From contig NZ_LXES01000049.1 in the NCBI RefSeq assembly GCF_001654845.1, forward strand, positions 62,001-126,000: a stretch of DNA of 64,000 nucleotides, in the 5' to 3' direction. Below are positions 35,332 to 44,264 of the stretch, piece after piece (positions within the stretch are counted from its first letter, which is position 1; the number at the start of each line of letters is the position of its first letter). The translations under genes were made by a program, and so were the position numbers. The notes under the pieces were generated by a model that ran no database searches, was not told the origin of the DNA, and saw only the letters and a list, made by a program, of their open reading frames with translations. This DNA comes from Enterobacter soli ATCC BAA-2102. Its GTDB lineage: Bacteria; Pseudomonadota; Gammaproteobacteria; Enterobacterales; Enterobacteriaceae.

Positions 35332-36498
35332 TCAGTCACTGCCAAACAGATCGCGGGTGTACACTTTATCCGCCACATCGGCCAATTCATCCGCCATACG
35401 GTTAGAGATAATCACATCCGCTTCTTTTTTAAAGGTATCCAGATCGCGAACCACGCGGGAGTGGAAGAACTCATCTTCTTTCATTGCTGGCTCGTAAATC
35501 ACAACCTGCACACCCTTCGCCTTGATACGCTTCATGATCCCCTGAATAGAAGAGGCGCGGAAGTTATCAGAGCCGCTCTTCATGATCAGACGGTATACGC
35601 CCACCACTTTCGGGTGACGCGCAAGGATAGAATCAGAGATGAAGTCTTTACGCGTGCGGTTGGCATCAACAATCGCTGAAATCAGGTTGTTTGGCACAGC
35701 CTGATAGTTCGCCAGCAGCTGTTTCGTATCTTTCGGCAGGCAATAACCACCGTAACCAAACGACGGGTTGTTGTAGTGGTTGCCAATACGCGGATCCAGG
35801 CAGACACCCTCGATAATCTGACGCGTATTCAGACCCAGGCTTTCTGCATAGCTGTCCAGCTCATTGAAGTACGCAACACGCATCGCCAGATAGGTGTTCG
35901 CGAAGAGTTTAATCGCTTCGGCTTCGGTGGAATCGGTAAACAGTACCGCGATATCTTTCTTAATCGCCCCTTCCTGAAGCAGTGCAGCAAAACGCTCAGC
36001 ACGCTCAGAACGCTCGCCAATCACAATACGGGACGGATGCAGGTTATCGTATAACGCCCTTCCCTCACGCAGGAACTCTGGCGAGAAGAAGACATTATCA
36101 ATACCCAGCTTTTCCTTAATGGATTTGGTGAAGCCCACAGGAATGGTCGATTTGATGATCATCACCGCGTTCGGGTTGATCGCCGTAACATCTTTAATCA
36201 CCGCTTCGACGCTGGAGGTGTTGAAGTAGTTGGTTTTCGGATCGTAATCGGTTGGCGTTGCGATGATGACGTAGTCCGCGTTGCGGTATGCGTCTTCTTT
36301 ATCCGTCGTTGCGCGGAAATTCAGAGGTTTATTGGAAAGATAATCCTGGATCTCCTTATCAACAATCGGGGAGACTTTCTGATTAAGCATATCCACTTTG
36401 GCCTGCACGATATCCAGCGCGACCACTTCGTGATTCTGCGCAATCAGAATACCGTTTGAAAGACCAACATAGCCTGTTCCGGAGATTGTTATTTTCAT
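35332..36498 (-). CDS. ugd: UDP-glucose 6-dehydrogenase
   Basis: An NAD-dependent four-electron oxidation of UDP-glucose to UDP-glucuronate, used for colanic acid, L-Ara4N and galacturonate. It has 388 residues; the NAD motif GTGYVGLSNG is at 7-16, and the catalytic cysteine is in GYGGYCLPKDTKQL. It is separated from gnd by that gene's terminator, so it probably has its own promoter in 36499-36694, where no clear site could be assigned. Confidence 0.96.
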   Translation of the reverse strand: MKITISGTGYVGLSNGILIAQNHEVVALDIVQAKVDMLNQKVSPIVDKEIQDYLSNKPLNFRATTDKEDAYRNADYVIIATPTDYDPKTNYFNTSSVEAVIKDVTAINPNAVMIIKSTIPVGFTKSIKEKLGIDNVFFSPEFLREGRALYDNLHPSRIVIGERSERAERFAALLQEGAIKKDIAVLFTDSTEAEAIKLFANTYLAMRVAYFNELDSYAESLGLNTRQIIEGVCLDPRIGNHYNNPSFGYGGYCLPKDTKQLLANYQAVPNNLISAIVDANRTRKDFISDSILARHPKVVGVYRLIMKSGSDNFRASSIQGIMKRIKAKGVQVVIYEPAMKEDEFFHSRVVRDLDTFKKEADVIISNRMADELADVADKVYTRDLFGSD

Positions 36499-36694
36499 CG
36501 TTCAACTTCTTCAAGTATGAGTGTCAGGAAGCGCGTTCGCACCACCGCAATAAACAACTGTTGAGGTTTTTACCTCTTATGTTGATCGGCTGTCAAGGCG
36601 AATGCCTTACTACAGGAGAGAGAAAATACAGAGGTTTATTCTGCGTTAAGAGAGCCTTGTTGCACGAAGCAAGTCAACAAGGGGGCGGAGCGTT

Positions 36695-36722
36695 AAAAAA
36701 AGCCCGGTGAATTTCACCGGGC
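36695..36722 (-). terminator. gnd terminator
   Basis: On the minus strand GCCCGGTGAA-ATT-CACCGGGC is followed by seven T residues, about 28 bp past the gnd stop codon. Confidence 0.9.
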
Positions 36723-36749
36723 CTGGCTATCAGACTGGTTTAAATCAGA

Positions 36750-38156
36750 TTAATCCAGCCATTCGGTGTGGAACACACCTTCTTTATCAGTGCGTTTGTA
36801 AGTATGCGCACCGAAGTAGTCACGCTGCGCCTGAATCAGGTTGGCAGGCAGAACGGCAGCACGGTAGCTGTCGTAGTACGCCACAGCGGCAGAGAAGGTT
36901 GGAACCGGAATACCGTTTTGTACCGCATAAGCCACTACGTCACGCAGGGCCTGCTGATATTCGTCAGCAATTTTCTTGAAGTACGGTGCCAGCAGCAGGT
37001 TCGCGATACCCGCATTTTCAGCATAGGCATCGGTGATTTTTTGCAGGAACTGTGCGCGAATGATGCAACCAGCACGGAAGATCTTCGCGATTTCACCGTA
37101 GTTCAGATCCCAGTTGTTCTCGTCAGACGCTGCGCGCAACTGAGAGAAACCTTGCGCATAAGAGACGATTTTACCCAGGTACAGTGCACGACGCACTTTC
37201 TCGACGAACTCAGCTTTCTCGCCTGCTGGTTTAGCCTGCGGGCCAGACAGCACTTTAGAAGCCGCAACGCGCTGCTCTTTCAGAGAAGAGATGTAGCGTG
37301 CAAATACGGATTCAGTGATCAGAGACAGCGGTTCGCCCAGGTCCAGAGAGCTCTGGCTGGTCCATTTACCGGTGCCTTTGTTCGCAGCTTCATCCAGAAT
37401 CACATCAACCAGGTATTTACCTTCTTCATCTTTCTTGGTGAAGATATCCTTGGTGATGTCGATCAGGTAGCTGTTCAGCTCACCTTTGTTCCAGTTGGTG
37501 AAGGTCTCAGCCAGCTCTTCGTTCGACAGGTTCAGGCCGCCTTTCAGCAGGGAATATGCTTCTGCAATAAGCTGCATATCGCCGTATTCGATACCGTTGT
37601 GCACCATCTTCACATAGTGACCCGCACCGTCTGGACCGATATAGGTCACGCACGGCTCACCATCTTCAGCGATAGCTGCGATTTTAGTGAGGATTGGGGC
37701 AACCAGTTCGTAAGCTTCTTTCTGGCCGCCAGGCATGATAGATGGGCCTTTCAGCGCGCCTTCTTCACCACCGGAAACACCGGTACCGATGAAGTTAAAG
37801 CCTTCAGCAGACAGTTCACGATTACGACGAATGGTGTCCTGGAAGAAGGTGTTACCGCCATCAATAATGATGTCGCCCTTTTCCAGATATGGCTTCAGGG
37901 AATCGATGGCTGCGTCTGTGCCAGCGCCTGCTTTAACCATTAACAGGATACGACGAGGCGTTTCCAGCGATTCAACAAACTCCTGAACCGTGTAGAACGG
38001 AACCAGTTTCTTGCCTGGGTTTTCGGCAATCACTTCTTCGGTCTTTTCACGGGAGCGGTTGAAAACGGACACGGTATAACCACGGCTTTCGATGTTGAGC
38101 GCCAGGTTGCGCCCCATCACTGCCATACCGACAACGCCGATCTGTTGCTTGGACAT
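36750..38156 (-). CDS. gnd: 6-phosphogluconate dehydrogenase, decarboxylating
   Basis: The NADP-dependent step of the pentose phosphate pathway producing ribulose 5-phosphate. It has 468 residues; the NADP motif GVVGMAVMGRNLALN is at about 7-21, and VSGGEEGA, KMVHNGIEYGDMQ (catalytic Lys/Asn) and the C-terminal PANLIQAQRDYFGAHTY tail are present. It is a housekeeping gene bordering the O locus and a usual crossover point for O-antigen exchange. Confidence 0.97.
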   Translation of the reverse strand: MSKQQIGVVGMAVMGRNLALNIESRGYTVSVFNRSREKTEEVIAENPGKKLVPFYTVQEFVESLETPRRILLMVKAGAGTDAAIDSLKPYLEKGDIIIDGGNTFFQDTIRRNRELSAEGFNFIGTGVSGGEEGALKGPSIMPGGQKEAYELVAPILTKIAAIAEDGEPCVTYIGPDGAGHYVKMVHNGIEYGDMQLIAEAYSLLKGGLNLSNEELAETFTNWNKGELNSYLIDITKDIFTKKDEEGKYLVDVILDEAANKGTGKWTSQSSLDLGEPLSLITESVFARYISSLKEQRVAASKVLSGPQAKPAGEKAEFVEKVRRALYLGKIVSYAQGFSQLRAASDENNWDLNYGEIAKIFRAGCIIRAQFLQKITDAYAENAGIANLLLAPYFKKIADEYQQALRDVVAYAVQNGIPVPTFSAAVAYYDSYRAAVLPANLIQAQRDYFGAHTYKRTDKEGVFHTEWLD

Positions 38157-38307
38157 TACATACTCCTGTCTTGGGGATAATCACTGCGGTGCGATGCAGT
38201 TTGAATGTGTCTATGATGTTAACTCAAGCCTGTTACTTATGGATAGCCTTTGGTGTGCTAACGCTATCAACAGTAGAAAATGGGGTAAATAAGTGAACAG
38301 GTAGCCG

Positions 38308-39174
38308 TTACTCTTTAATCAACATTGCCAGATATTGACCATATGACGTCTTCTTGAGTTTTTCCGCCTGAACAGCGATGTCATCCACCGTCAGCCATTT
38401 TTTGCGAAACGCAATTTCTTCAAGACAAGCCACCTTCATTCCCTGGCGCTTTTCAATGGTGTGAATATATTGAGACGCTTCGATAAGGCTATCGTGATTC
38501 CCGGTGTCAAGCCACGCGAATCCGCGCCCAAGAAGCCTCACTTCCAGCTCTCCGCGATCGAGGTACATCTGATTCAGGGTCGTGATTTCCAGCTCACCTC
38601 TGGCAGAAGGTTTCACCTCTTTCGCCATATCTAGCACGTTATTATCATAGAAATAGAGACCAGTCACCGCCCAGTTCGATTTTGGCTTCAGCGGTTTTTC
38701 TTCAATGGAGATGGCTTTGTAATGCTCATCAAACTCCACCACGCCAAAACGTTCAGGATCCTGGACCTGATACCCAAATACCGTGGCGCCTTTAGTTTTG
38801 CTGGCCGCATCTTCCAGCTTCTTACTGAAGCCGTGGCCAAAGAAGATATTGTCGCCTAGCACCAGGGCGCAGGTGTCGTTACCGACAAACTTATCACCGA
38901 TGATAAACGCCTGAGCAAGGCCGTCTGGGGAGGGTTGCACTGCATAGGTGAAATTCACGCCAAACTGGGAGCCGTCTTTCATCAAACGCTGAAAAGCGGG
39001 CATATCTTCTGGCGTGGTGATGATTAAAATATCGCGGATCCCGGCCAGCATCAGGACTGACACGGGATAGAAAATCATCGGTTTGTCGTAAATCGGGAGT
39101 AACTGTTTCGACACACCTTGTGTAATTGGATACAGACGGGTCCCTGACCCACCCGCTAATACAATTCCTTTCAT
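38308..39174 (-). CDS. rfbA: Glucose-1-phosphate thymidylyltransferase
   Basis: Makes dTDP-glucose from dTTP and glucose 1-phosphate. It has 288 residues; the nucleotide-binding motif GGSGTRLYPITQGVSKQL is at 8-25 and FVLGDN-like ALVLGDNIFFG at about 102-112. It is the last gene of the O-antigen operon, 15 bp after rfbB. No rfbC or rfbD follows: the next gene is gnd. Confidence 0.96.
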   Translation of the reverse strand: MKGIVLAGGSGTRLYPITQGVSKQLLPIYDKPMIFYPVSVLMLAGIRDILIITTPEDMPAFQRLMKDGSQFGVNFTYAVQPSPDGLAQAFIIGDKFVGNDTCALVLGDNIFFGHGFSKKLEDAASKTKGATVFGYQVQDPERFGVVEFDEHYKAISIEEKPLKPKSNWAVTGLYFYDNNVLDMAKEVKPSARGELEITTLNQMYLDRGELEVRLLGRGFAWLDTGNHDSLIEASQYIHTIEKRQGMKVACLEEIAFRKKWLTVDDIAVQAEKLKKTSYGQYLAMLIKE

Positions 39175-39189
39175 CGCGCTATACCTCGA

Positions 39190-40254
39190 TTATTTGCTCA
39201 GACCAAGACGCTCGCCAGCATAGGAGCCATCGAGCACCCGCTGCCACCATCCTTCGTGGGTGAGATACCAGTTGATCGTTTTCTCTATGCCACTTTCGAA
39301 CGTTTCCAGCGGCACCCATCCGAGTTCGCGTTTAATTTTGCTGGCATCGATGGCGTAGCGGAGATCATGTCCAGGACGATCGGCCACAAAGGTAATCAGC
39401 TCTGCGAAACTAAGAACATTCGCGGGCTTTTTATCAATAATTTTATCGAGAATGGCGCAAATGGTTTTTACCACTTCGATGTTTTTGCGCTCGTTGTGAC
39501 CACCAATACAGTATGTCTCCCCCTCTTTGCCTTCCGTTGCGACTTTGTATAGTGCGCGGGCATGATCCTCGACATATAACCAGTCACGGACCTGTTCGCC
39601 ATTGCCATACACCGGCAGAGGTTTACCCGCCAGCGCATTGAGGATGATCAGAGGGATCAGTTTTTCAGGGAAATGATACGGGCCATAATTATTGGAACAG
39701 TTGGTGATCACCACCGGCAAACCATAGGTACGGTTCCATGCGCGCACTAAATGGTCGCTGCCTGCTTTTGATGCGGAATACGGGCTGCTCGGCGCATAAG
39801 CCGTTTGCTCAGTAAACAGGCCTTCAGCATCATGCAGATCGCCAAATACTTCATCAGTTGAAATATGGTGGAAACGGAAAGTGTCTTTCTGTTTACCGTC
39901 CAGTGATGCGTAATGGTTACGCGCCGCTTCAAGCAGCGTAAAAGTGCCAATCACGTTGGTCTGGATAAAAGCTGCCGGACCATCAATAGAGCGATCGACA
40001 TGACTTTCTGCGGCCAGATGCATGACGATATCAGGCAGGAACTCGCTGAAAAGTGTGCCAATACCTTTAGCATCGGTGATGTCCGTACGCGAAAATGAAT
40101 AACGAGGATTATTTTCTACGGATGCCAGGGACTCAAGGTTGCCAGCGTAGGTTAAGCAATCTACAACGCAAACCGTATCCTGAGTATTGTTAATAATATG
40201 ACGAACAACGGCAGACCCAATAAACCCTGCGCCACCGGTTACGAGTATTTTCAT
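39190..40254 (-). CDS. rfbB: dTDP-glucose 4,6-dehydratase
   Basis: Converts dTDP-glucose to dTDP-4-keto-6-deoxyglucose. It is a 354-residue extended SDR with GGAGFIGSAVVRH (7-19), the HISTDEVFGDL strand and catalytic YSASKAGSDHLV. It is adjacent to rfbA. The product normally goes to RfbC/RfbD for rhamnose or to aminotransferases, none of which is encoded in this locus. Confidence 0.96.
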   Translation of the reverse strand: MKILVTGGAGFIGSAVVRHIINNTQDTVCVVDCLTYAGNLESLASVENNPRYSFSRTDITDAKGIGTLFSEFLPDIVMHLAAESHVDRSIDGPAAFIQTNVIGTFTLLEAARNHYASLDGKQKDTFRFHHISTDEVFGDLHDAEGLFTEQTAYAPSSPYSASKAGSDHLVRAWNRTYGLPVVITNCSNNYGPYHFPEKLIPLIILNALAGKPLPVYGNGEQVRDWLYVEDHARALYKVATEGKEGETYCIGGHNERKNIEVVKTICAILDKIIDKKPANVLSFAELITFVADRPGHDLRYAIDASKIKRELGWVPLETFESGIEKTINWYLTHEGWWQRVLDGSYAGERLGLSK

Positions 40255-40412
40255 ATTTCATTCACTTTCAGTCATTTAACCAAAGGAGACATCGACGCAA
40301 AAGCAAGCAACCAGAGGTTACTCGCCCAGCCCTCAGAGTCTCTCTTCAAAAGGTACCTTGTAAGTGGCCGATACAAACACCGCCATTTTCAACGGCTATA
40401 TTGCGTTGAAAA

Positions 40413-41849
40413 TTAATAAGCCCCTTTTCTGAACAGAACCACGTTTACGGTTTTGAATAAGATGACGATATCATTCCACAATGACCAGTTTTTCACGTAC
40501 CAGGAGTCGAAGTACACGCGGGTGGTGTAATCAACATCGTTACGCCCACTGACCTGCCATAGCCCGGTCATTCCCGGCTTCACCATCAGGTAGTAGTCAA
40601 CATCATCAGCATAGCGTTCCAGCTCTTCATGAATAACCGGACGCGGGCCAACCAGGCTCATCTCGCCTTTGAGCACGTTAAATAGCTGCGGTAATTCGTC
40701 GAGGCTTGTTTTACGAATAAAGCGGCCGATAGACGTAATGCGTGGGTCATCCTTAAGTTTGAAATCTTTTTCCCACTCGGCCCTGGCTTCAGCATCGTTT
40801 TCAAGCAGCTTCTCGAGGATCTCTTTAGAGTTGATATCCATTGAGCGGAATTTGTAGCAATCGAATTTCTCACCACGACGGCCAATCCTGGTATGGGCGT
40901 AGATTGCCGGGCCACCATCACGAGAAACTTTGTACCAGAGGTAGACAAACAGTGGCGATGAAACAAGAAGAATACCTAACGTACAGACGATATCGAAGGT
41001 TCGTTTGATAAAACGCGAGGTCGCTTTAGAGAGGTTATTATGAACCTGCAACAGTAATACTTCATGGCTAAAGATGAAGGACATACTGGTACCGTAAAGC
41101 GGGAATCCACGCAGCGAAGGAATGATAATAACGTTACGGCATTTATGTTTGGCTAAGAAGCGTAACCAGTTTTCAAATTTATCCTTTTCATCAAAATCGC
41201 AAGCGACGACGAACTGGGTCGAAAAAGCATTGTACTGGGTGAGAAGAGTGGCTTCATCTTTAATGACTGGGCACTCTTCCATCATATCTGCCGTTGCATC
41301 AAAATCGCAAAACGCATCGATTTTGAAGCCAGAGACTTCATGACTTTGCAAGGCATAATAAGCTTCCCGGGCATTACGACCTGCACCTAAAATCACGGTA
41401 CGTTTTTTCCAGTAGCCCAGTTTATCCAACAAAACTTTGGTGATTTCCCGTGATACCGGCACCATAATGATGGCATAGATCCAGCAATAGGCCCAGATAT
41501 AGCGTGAGAAGTGCCACTTGGAGAACGCAACCAACGCCAGGTCAAATACTGAAAAAATGACAATAGTACGCAGTGTTTCTTTCAGCTCAGACCAGAAAGG
41601 TTTTTTCTGCGCATAATGACGCAGACGAACACCAAACCAAAAGACACATAACGCAGTCAGGATCAGATGCGACAGCAGTCGGACATCAATCTGACGAATT
41701 GGCATAAAAGTATTTAAATCGCCAATAAAAAACATGATAGTTAAAAAAGACAGGCCTAACGAAATATTAAGCCAGAAAAAATCGGACGCAATTAATGCGG
41801 CCCGACATATAAACTCTCTCTTTTGATCTTTAAATACGCTACTTTTCAT
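40413..41849 (-). CDS. wbaP: WbaP, undecaprenyl-phosphate galactose phosphotransferase
   Basis: The initiating enzyme of O-unit synthesis, moving Gal-1-P from UDP-Gal to undecaprenyl phosphate. It has 478 residues, the WbaP/RfbP length. Four N-terminal membrane segments (to about 125) are followed by a cytoplasmic central domain (about 140-270). The polyprenol phosphotransferase domain starts with a membrane segment near 288 and carries CYKFRSMD, TSLDELPQLFNVLKGEMSLVGPRP and KPGMTGLWQVSGR. Gal rather than Glc is inferred from resemblance to WbaP over WcaJ. A 158-bp gap without a clear motif separates it from rfbB. Confidence 0.9.
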   Translation of the reverse strand: MKSSVFKDQKREFICRAALIASDFFWLNISLGLSFLTIMFFIGDLNTFMPIRQIDVRLLSHLILTALCVFWFGVRLRHYAQKKPFWSELKETLRTIVIFSVFDLALVAFSKWHFSRYIWAYCWIYAIIMVPVSREITKVLLDKLGYWKKRTVILGAGRNAREAYYALQSHEVSGFKIDAFCDFDATADMMEECPVIKDEATLLTQYNAFSTQFVVACDFDEKDKFENWLRFLAKHKCRNVIIIPSLRGFPLYGTSMSFIFSHEVLLLQVHNNLSKATSRFIKRTFDIVCTLGILLVSSPLFVYLWYKVSRDGGPAIYAHTRIGRRGEKFDCYKFRSMDINSKEILEKLLENDAEARAEWEKDFKLKDDPRITSIGRFIRKTSLDELPQLFNVLKGEMSLVGPRPVIHEELERYADDVDYYLMVKPGMTGLWQVSGRNDVDYTTRVYFDSWYVKNWSLWNDIVILFKTVNVVLFRKGAY

Positions 41850-41893
41850 TATTCATTCCCTGGCATAAATCATCTGATTTATGCCCGTGGTCA

Positions 41894-43075
41894 TTATTTC
41901 TCGGGGTGAGTATAGCCGTTCTGCACTCTGGCAGCCTGAGTGTTAATCAATGACTCAGAGTATTGAGCCCAGGCATTATCAACATAGCTGCTAATCTCAT
42001 CACGGAAACGTTGCTCAGAGAAGCTCAACGCATGTTCGCGGCAATCTTCCGGCTTAATTTCACTCGCGTATTTCTCAAAAGTATTCACAGCGTCGCAAAT
42101 GGACTCCGCCGTTTGTTCGAAGAAGAACAGACCCGTTGGTTTTTCGCTACCCAGTGGCTTAACGGTTTCAAGGCATCCGCCTTTGCCATAGGTGATAACC
42201 GGGGTACCGCTAGCCTGCGCCTCTACAGGAGAGATACCAAAGTCCTCTTCAGCAGCGAAGACATAGGCTTTCGCACGCTTCATGTAGTCCACAAGCGCCG
42301 CATCGTCCTGATAACCCAGTAAGGTGATGTTGCTGGTCGCCAGTTGTTTAATCTTGTCCATTTCTGAACCATCGCCGATAACGATGAGTTTTTTATCCGG
42401 CATTTTCGCAAACGCACTGACGATAAGATCGACACGCTTATAAGGAACCATACGACATGCGGCCAGATAAAAGTCTTCTTTGCTGTCGCTGAACTCAAAC
42501 TTATCCGTATTCACTGGCGGATAAATGACGTCTGCTTGTCTGCCATAAACTTTATTGATACGACGGGCAATAAACTGCGAGTTACCGATGAAATGGTTGA
42601 CACCTGCCGCTGTACGGTAGTCCCAGATACGGATTTTGTGCAGCAGATACTTGGCAAGCCAACCCTTAAGGCCTTTGTTTAAGCCTGACTCACGCAGATA
42701 CTGGTGCTGGAAATCCCACGCATAGCGTATTGGCGAGTGAACATAAGAAACATGGATCTGGTCCGGCCCCGTGATCACCCCTTTAGACACCGCATGACTA
42801 CTTGAAATCACCACATCATAGGCGGACATATCAAGTTGTTCGATTGCCAGTGGCATCAATGGCAGGTAGGACTGGAATTTTTTAGCGGCAAAAGGTAAAC
42901 GCTGGATGAAGGTCGTCGCGACTTTTTTATTATTCAGAAAATGTCTGTCTTTTGGTTTTAAAAAATCACATACGGCAAATACATCCGCTTCTGGATAGCA
43001 ACGCAGAATTTGCTCAACTACTTTTTCAGAACCGGCATAGGAACTGAACCACTCATGAACGATTGCTACTTTCAT
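41894..43075 (-). CDS. Glycosyltransferase, GT4 family
   Basis: A 393-residue GT-B enzyme that should add one sugar to the lipid-linked O unit on the cytoplasmic face. The start MKVAIVHEW (ATG at 43075) has AGAAGCG upstream; a frame from 43090 adds five residues. The C-terminal donor domain shows VIGDGSEM and the EX7E motif in EEDFGISPVEAQASGTPVI. It resembles WbaZ-type mannosyltransferases, so GDP-mannose from the adjacent manC-manB is a plausible donor, but this is inference. It overlaps the previous gene by 23 bp. Confidence 0.82.
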   Translation of the reverse strand: MKVAIVHEWFSSYAGSEKVVEQILRCYPEADVFAVCDFLKPKDRHFLNNKKVATTFIQRLPFAAKKFQSYLPLMPLAIEQLDMSAYDVVISSSHAVSKGVITGPDQIHVSYVHSPIRYAWDFQHQYLRESGLNKGLKGWLAKYLLHKIRIWDYRTAAGVNHFIGNSQFIARRINKVYGRQADVIYPPVNTDKFEFSDSKEDFYLAACRMVPYKRVDLIVSAFAKMPDKKLIVIGDGSEMDKIKQLATSNITLLGYQDDAALVDYMKRAKAYVFAAEEDFGISPVEAQASGTPVITYGKGGCLETVKPLGSEKPTGLFFFEQTAESICDAVNTFEKYASEIKPEDCREHALSFSEQRFRDEISSYVDNAWAQYSESLINTQAARVQNGYTHPEK

Positions 43076-44252
43076 TACGCTTCTCATCAATTAACTTAAA
43101 CATTTTTTCAGTGCGGGACTGGTAGGTATACTGTTGGGCAAGTTCCTGGCATTTCTCAACAGAAATCCGGTTACCTGACGTAATATCTTCCAGTGCTGAA
43201 ATAAAATCTGTTGGCGTGTGAGCAATACGAACATAGTCTTTAAAGTCACATAATGACGCTAAGTCCACGCTCACAACGGCCTTCCCCGCAGCCAGATATT
43301 CAAAGAACTTCATTGGGAACATCGAGGCGGTGTATTCATTCAAATTGTTCGGCAACAACGTTGCCGTGAACCCTTTCAGATACCCCGGTAACTGCTGGTA
43401 CGATCTTGGGCCAATCAGATGAATATTCTTATGACGGGTTAACTGAGTCGCATCGGTATTCGGGTCACCCTCGCCGACATCGCCGATCATCACGATAGAC
43501 CATTCCGGATGCGCCTTCGCTATCTCTTCCAGCAGCGAGAAATTAACCTTATAGCCACTGATTGCACCGATGAAACCAATTCTTGGCTCCGGGATCTGGC
43601 TCAGGTCTGCGGGTACAGGCAAAGTCTCGTCAAGCGCGGTAGAAAAGTGGTTATAGTCGGCCACATTCGAAAAGTAATAAACCTCATCGCTCCATTTCTG
43701 TCTTGATTTAAGCAGCGTCAGGGAAGTCACGAAGGTGATATCCGCGCGACGTACCAGCTCTTCTTCCGCATCCTGGAGGATGTCTACCGGCATTCCCGGC
43801 TGCGCTTTAATTTCATCCACGCAATGATAAACAACGTAACCAAAATCACTCGGCTCAAGAAAACGAGTGGTTAGTGGGTTGTAGGTCCAAAGTGTTTCAT
43901 CTTTGAACTTCAATCGCCAGCACCAGAACTTGAGTGCACTGCTGAGAATCAGCTTGTTGAGCTTACGGACAAACGCATAGTTATTGAATGGGATCGATAT
44001 TGGCGACCAGACCCAGATATTGTCACGCACCTGACGAGGGGCTTTAATCGCTTTTAATACGCGACGGAAGATACGCGAGAGATCTTTCTTGTTCACGCTT
44101 GGGCGGCGCAGCCCCAGAGATTCAATATACAGCACGCGATGCCCGCGGTTTGCCAGCTCTACGGCAACATGCTGTTTGTTTGTCCAGAAAGGGTTGTCCC
44201 AGTCTGCTGTCGATAAGACGACGATGTCGTTAATGTCTGTAGTATTTTTCAT
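43053..44252 (-). CDS. Glycosyltransferase, GT-B fold (TuaH-like)
   Basis: A 399-residue predicted transferase. The N-terminal part (VVLSTADWDNPFWTNKQHVAVELANRGHRVLYIES) and the YHCVDEIKAQPG segment resemble TuaH/GT1-like proteins. The donor domain has PRIGFIGAI, HLIGPRSYQQLPGYLKGF and MFPMKFFEYLAAGKAVVS, which contains the conserved acidic FEYLAAGKPVV-type motif. The sugar and linkage cannot be assigned. It lies between the flippase and the next transferase in the O operon. Confidence 0.78.
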   Translation of the reverse strand: MKNTTDINDIVVLSTADWDNPFWTNKQHVAVELANRGHRVLYIESLGLRRPSVNKKDLSRIFRRVLKAIKAPRQVRDNIWVWSPISIPFNNYAFVRKLNKLILSSALKFWCWRLKFKDETLWTYNPLTTRFLEPSDFGYVVYHCVDEIKAQPGMPVDILQDAEEELVRRADITFVTSLTLLKSRQKWSDEVYYFSNVADYNHFSTALDETLPVPADLSQIPEPRIGFIGAISGYKVNFSLLEEIAKAHPEWSIVMIGDVGEGDPNTDATQLTRHKNIHLIGPRSYQQLPGYLKGFTATLLPNNLNEYTASMFPMKFFEYLAAGKAVVSVDLASLCDFKDYVRIAHTPTDFISALEDITSGNRISVEKCQELAQQYTYQSRTEKMFKLIDEKRNESSNRS

Positions 44253-44264
44253 AAGATTAATATG

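Noticed and set aside
36768..37943. Long open frame on the plus strand opposite gnd (about 390 codons)
   Set aside because: It is a mirror of the gnd codon pattern, with no family motif and no ribosome binding site. gnd itself is unmistakable on the other strand.
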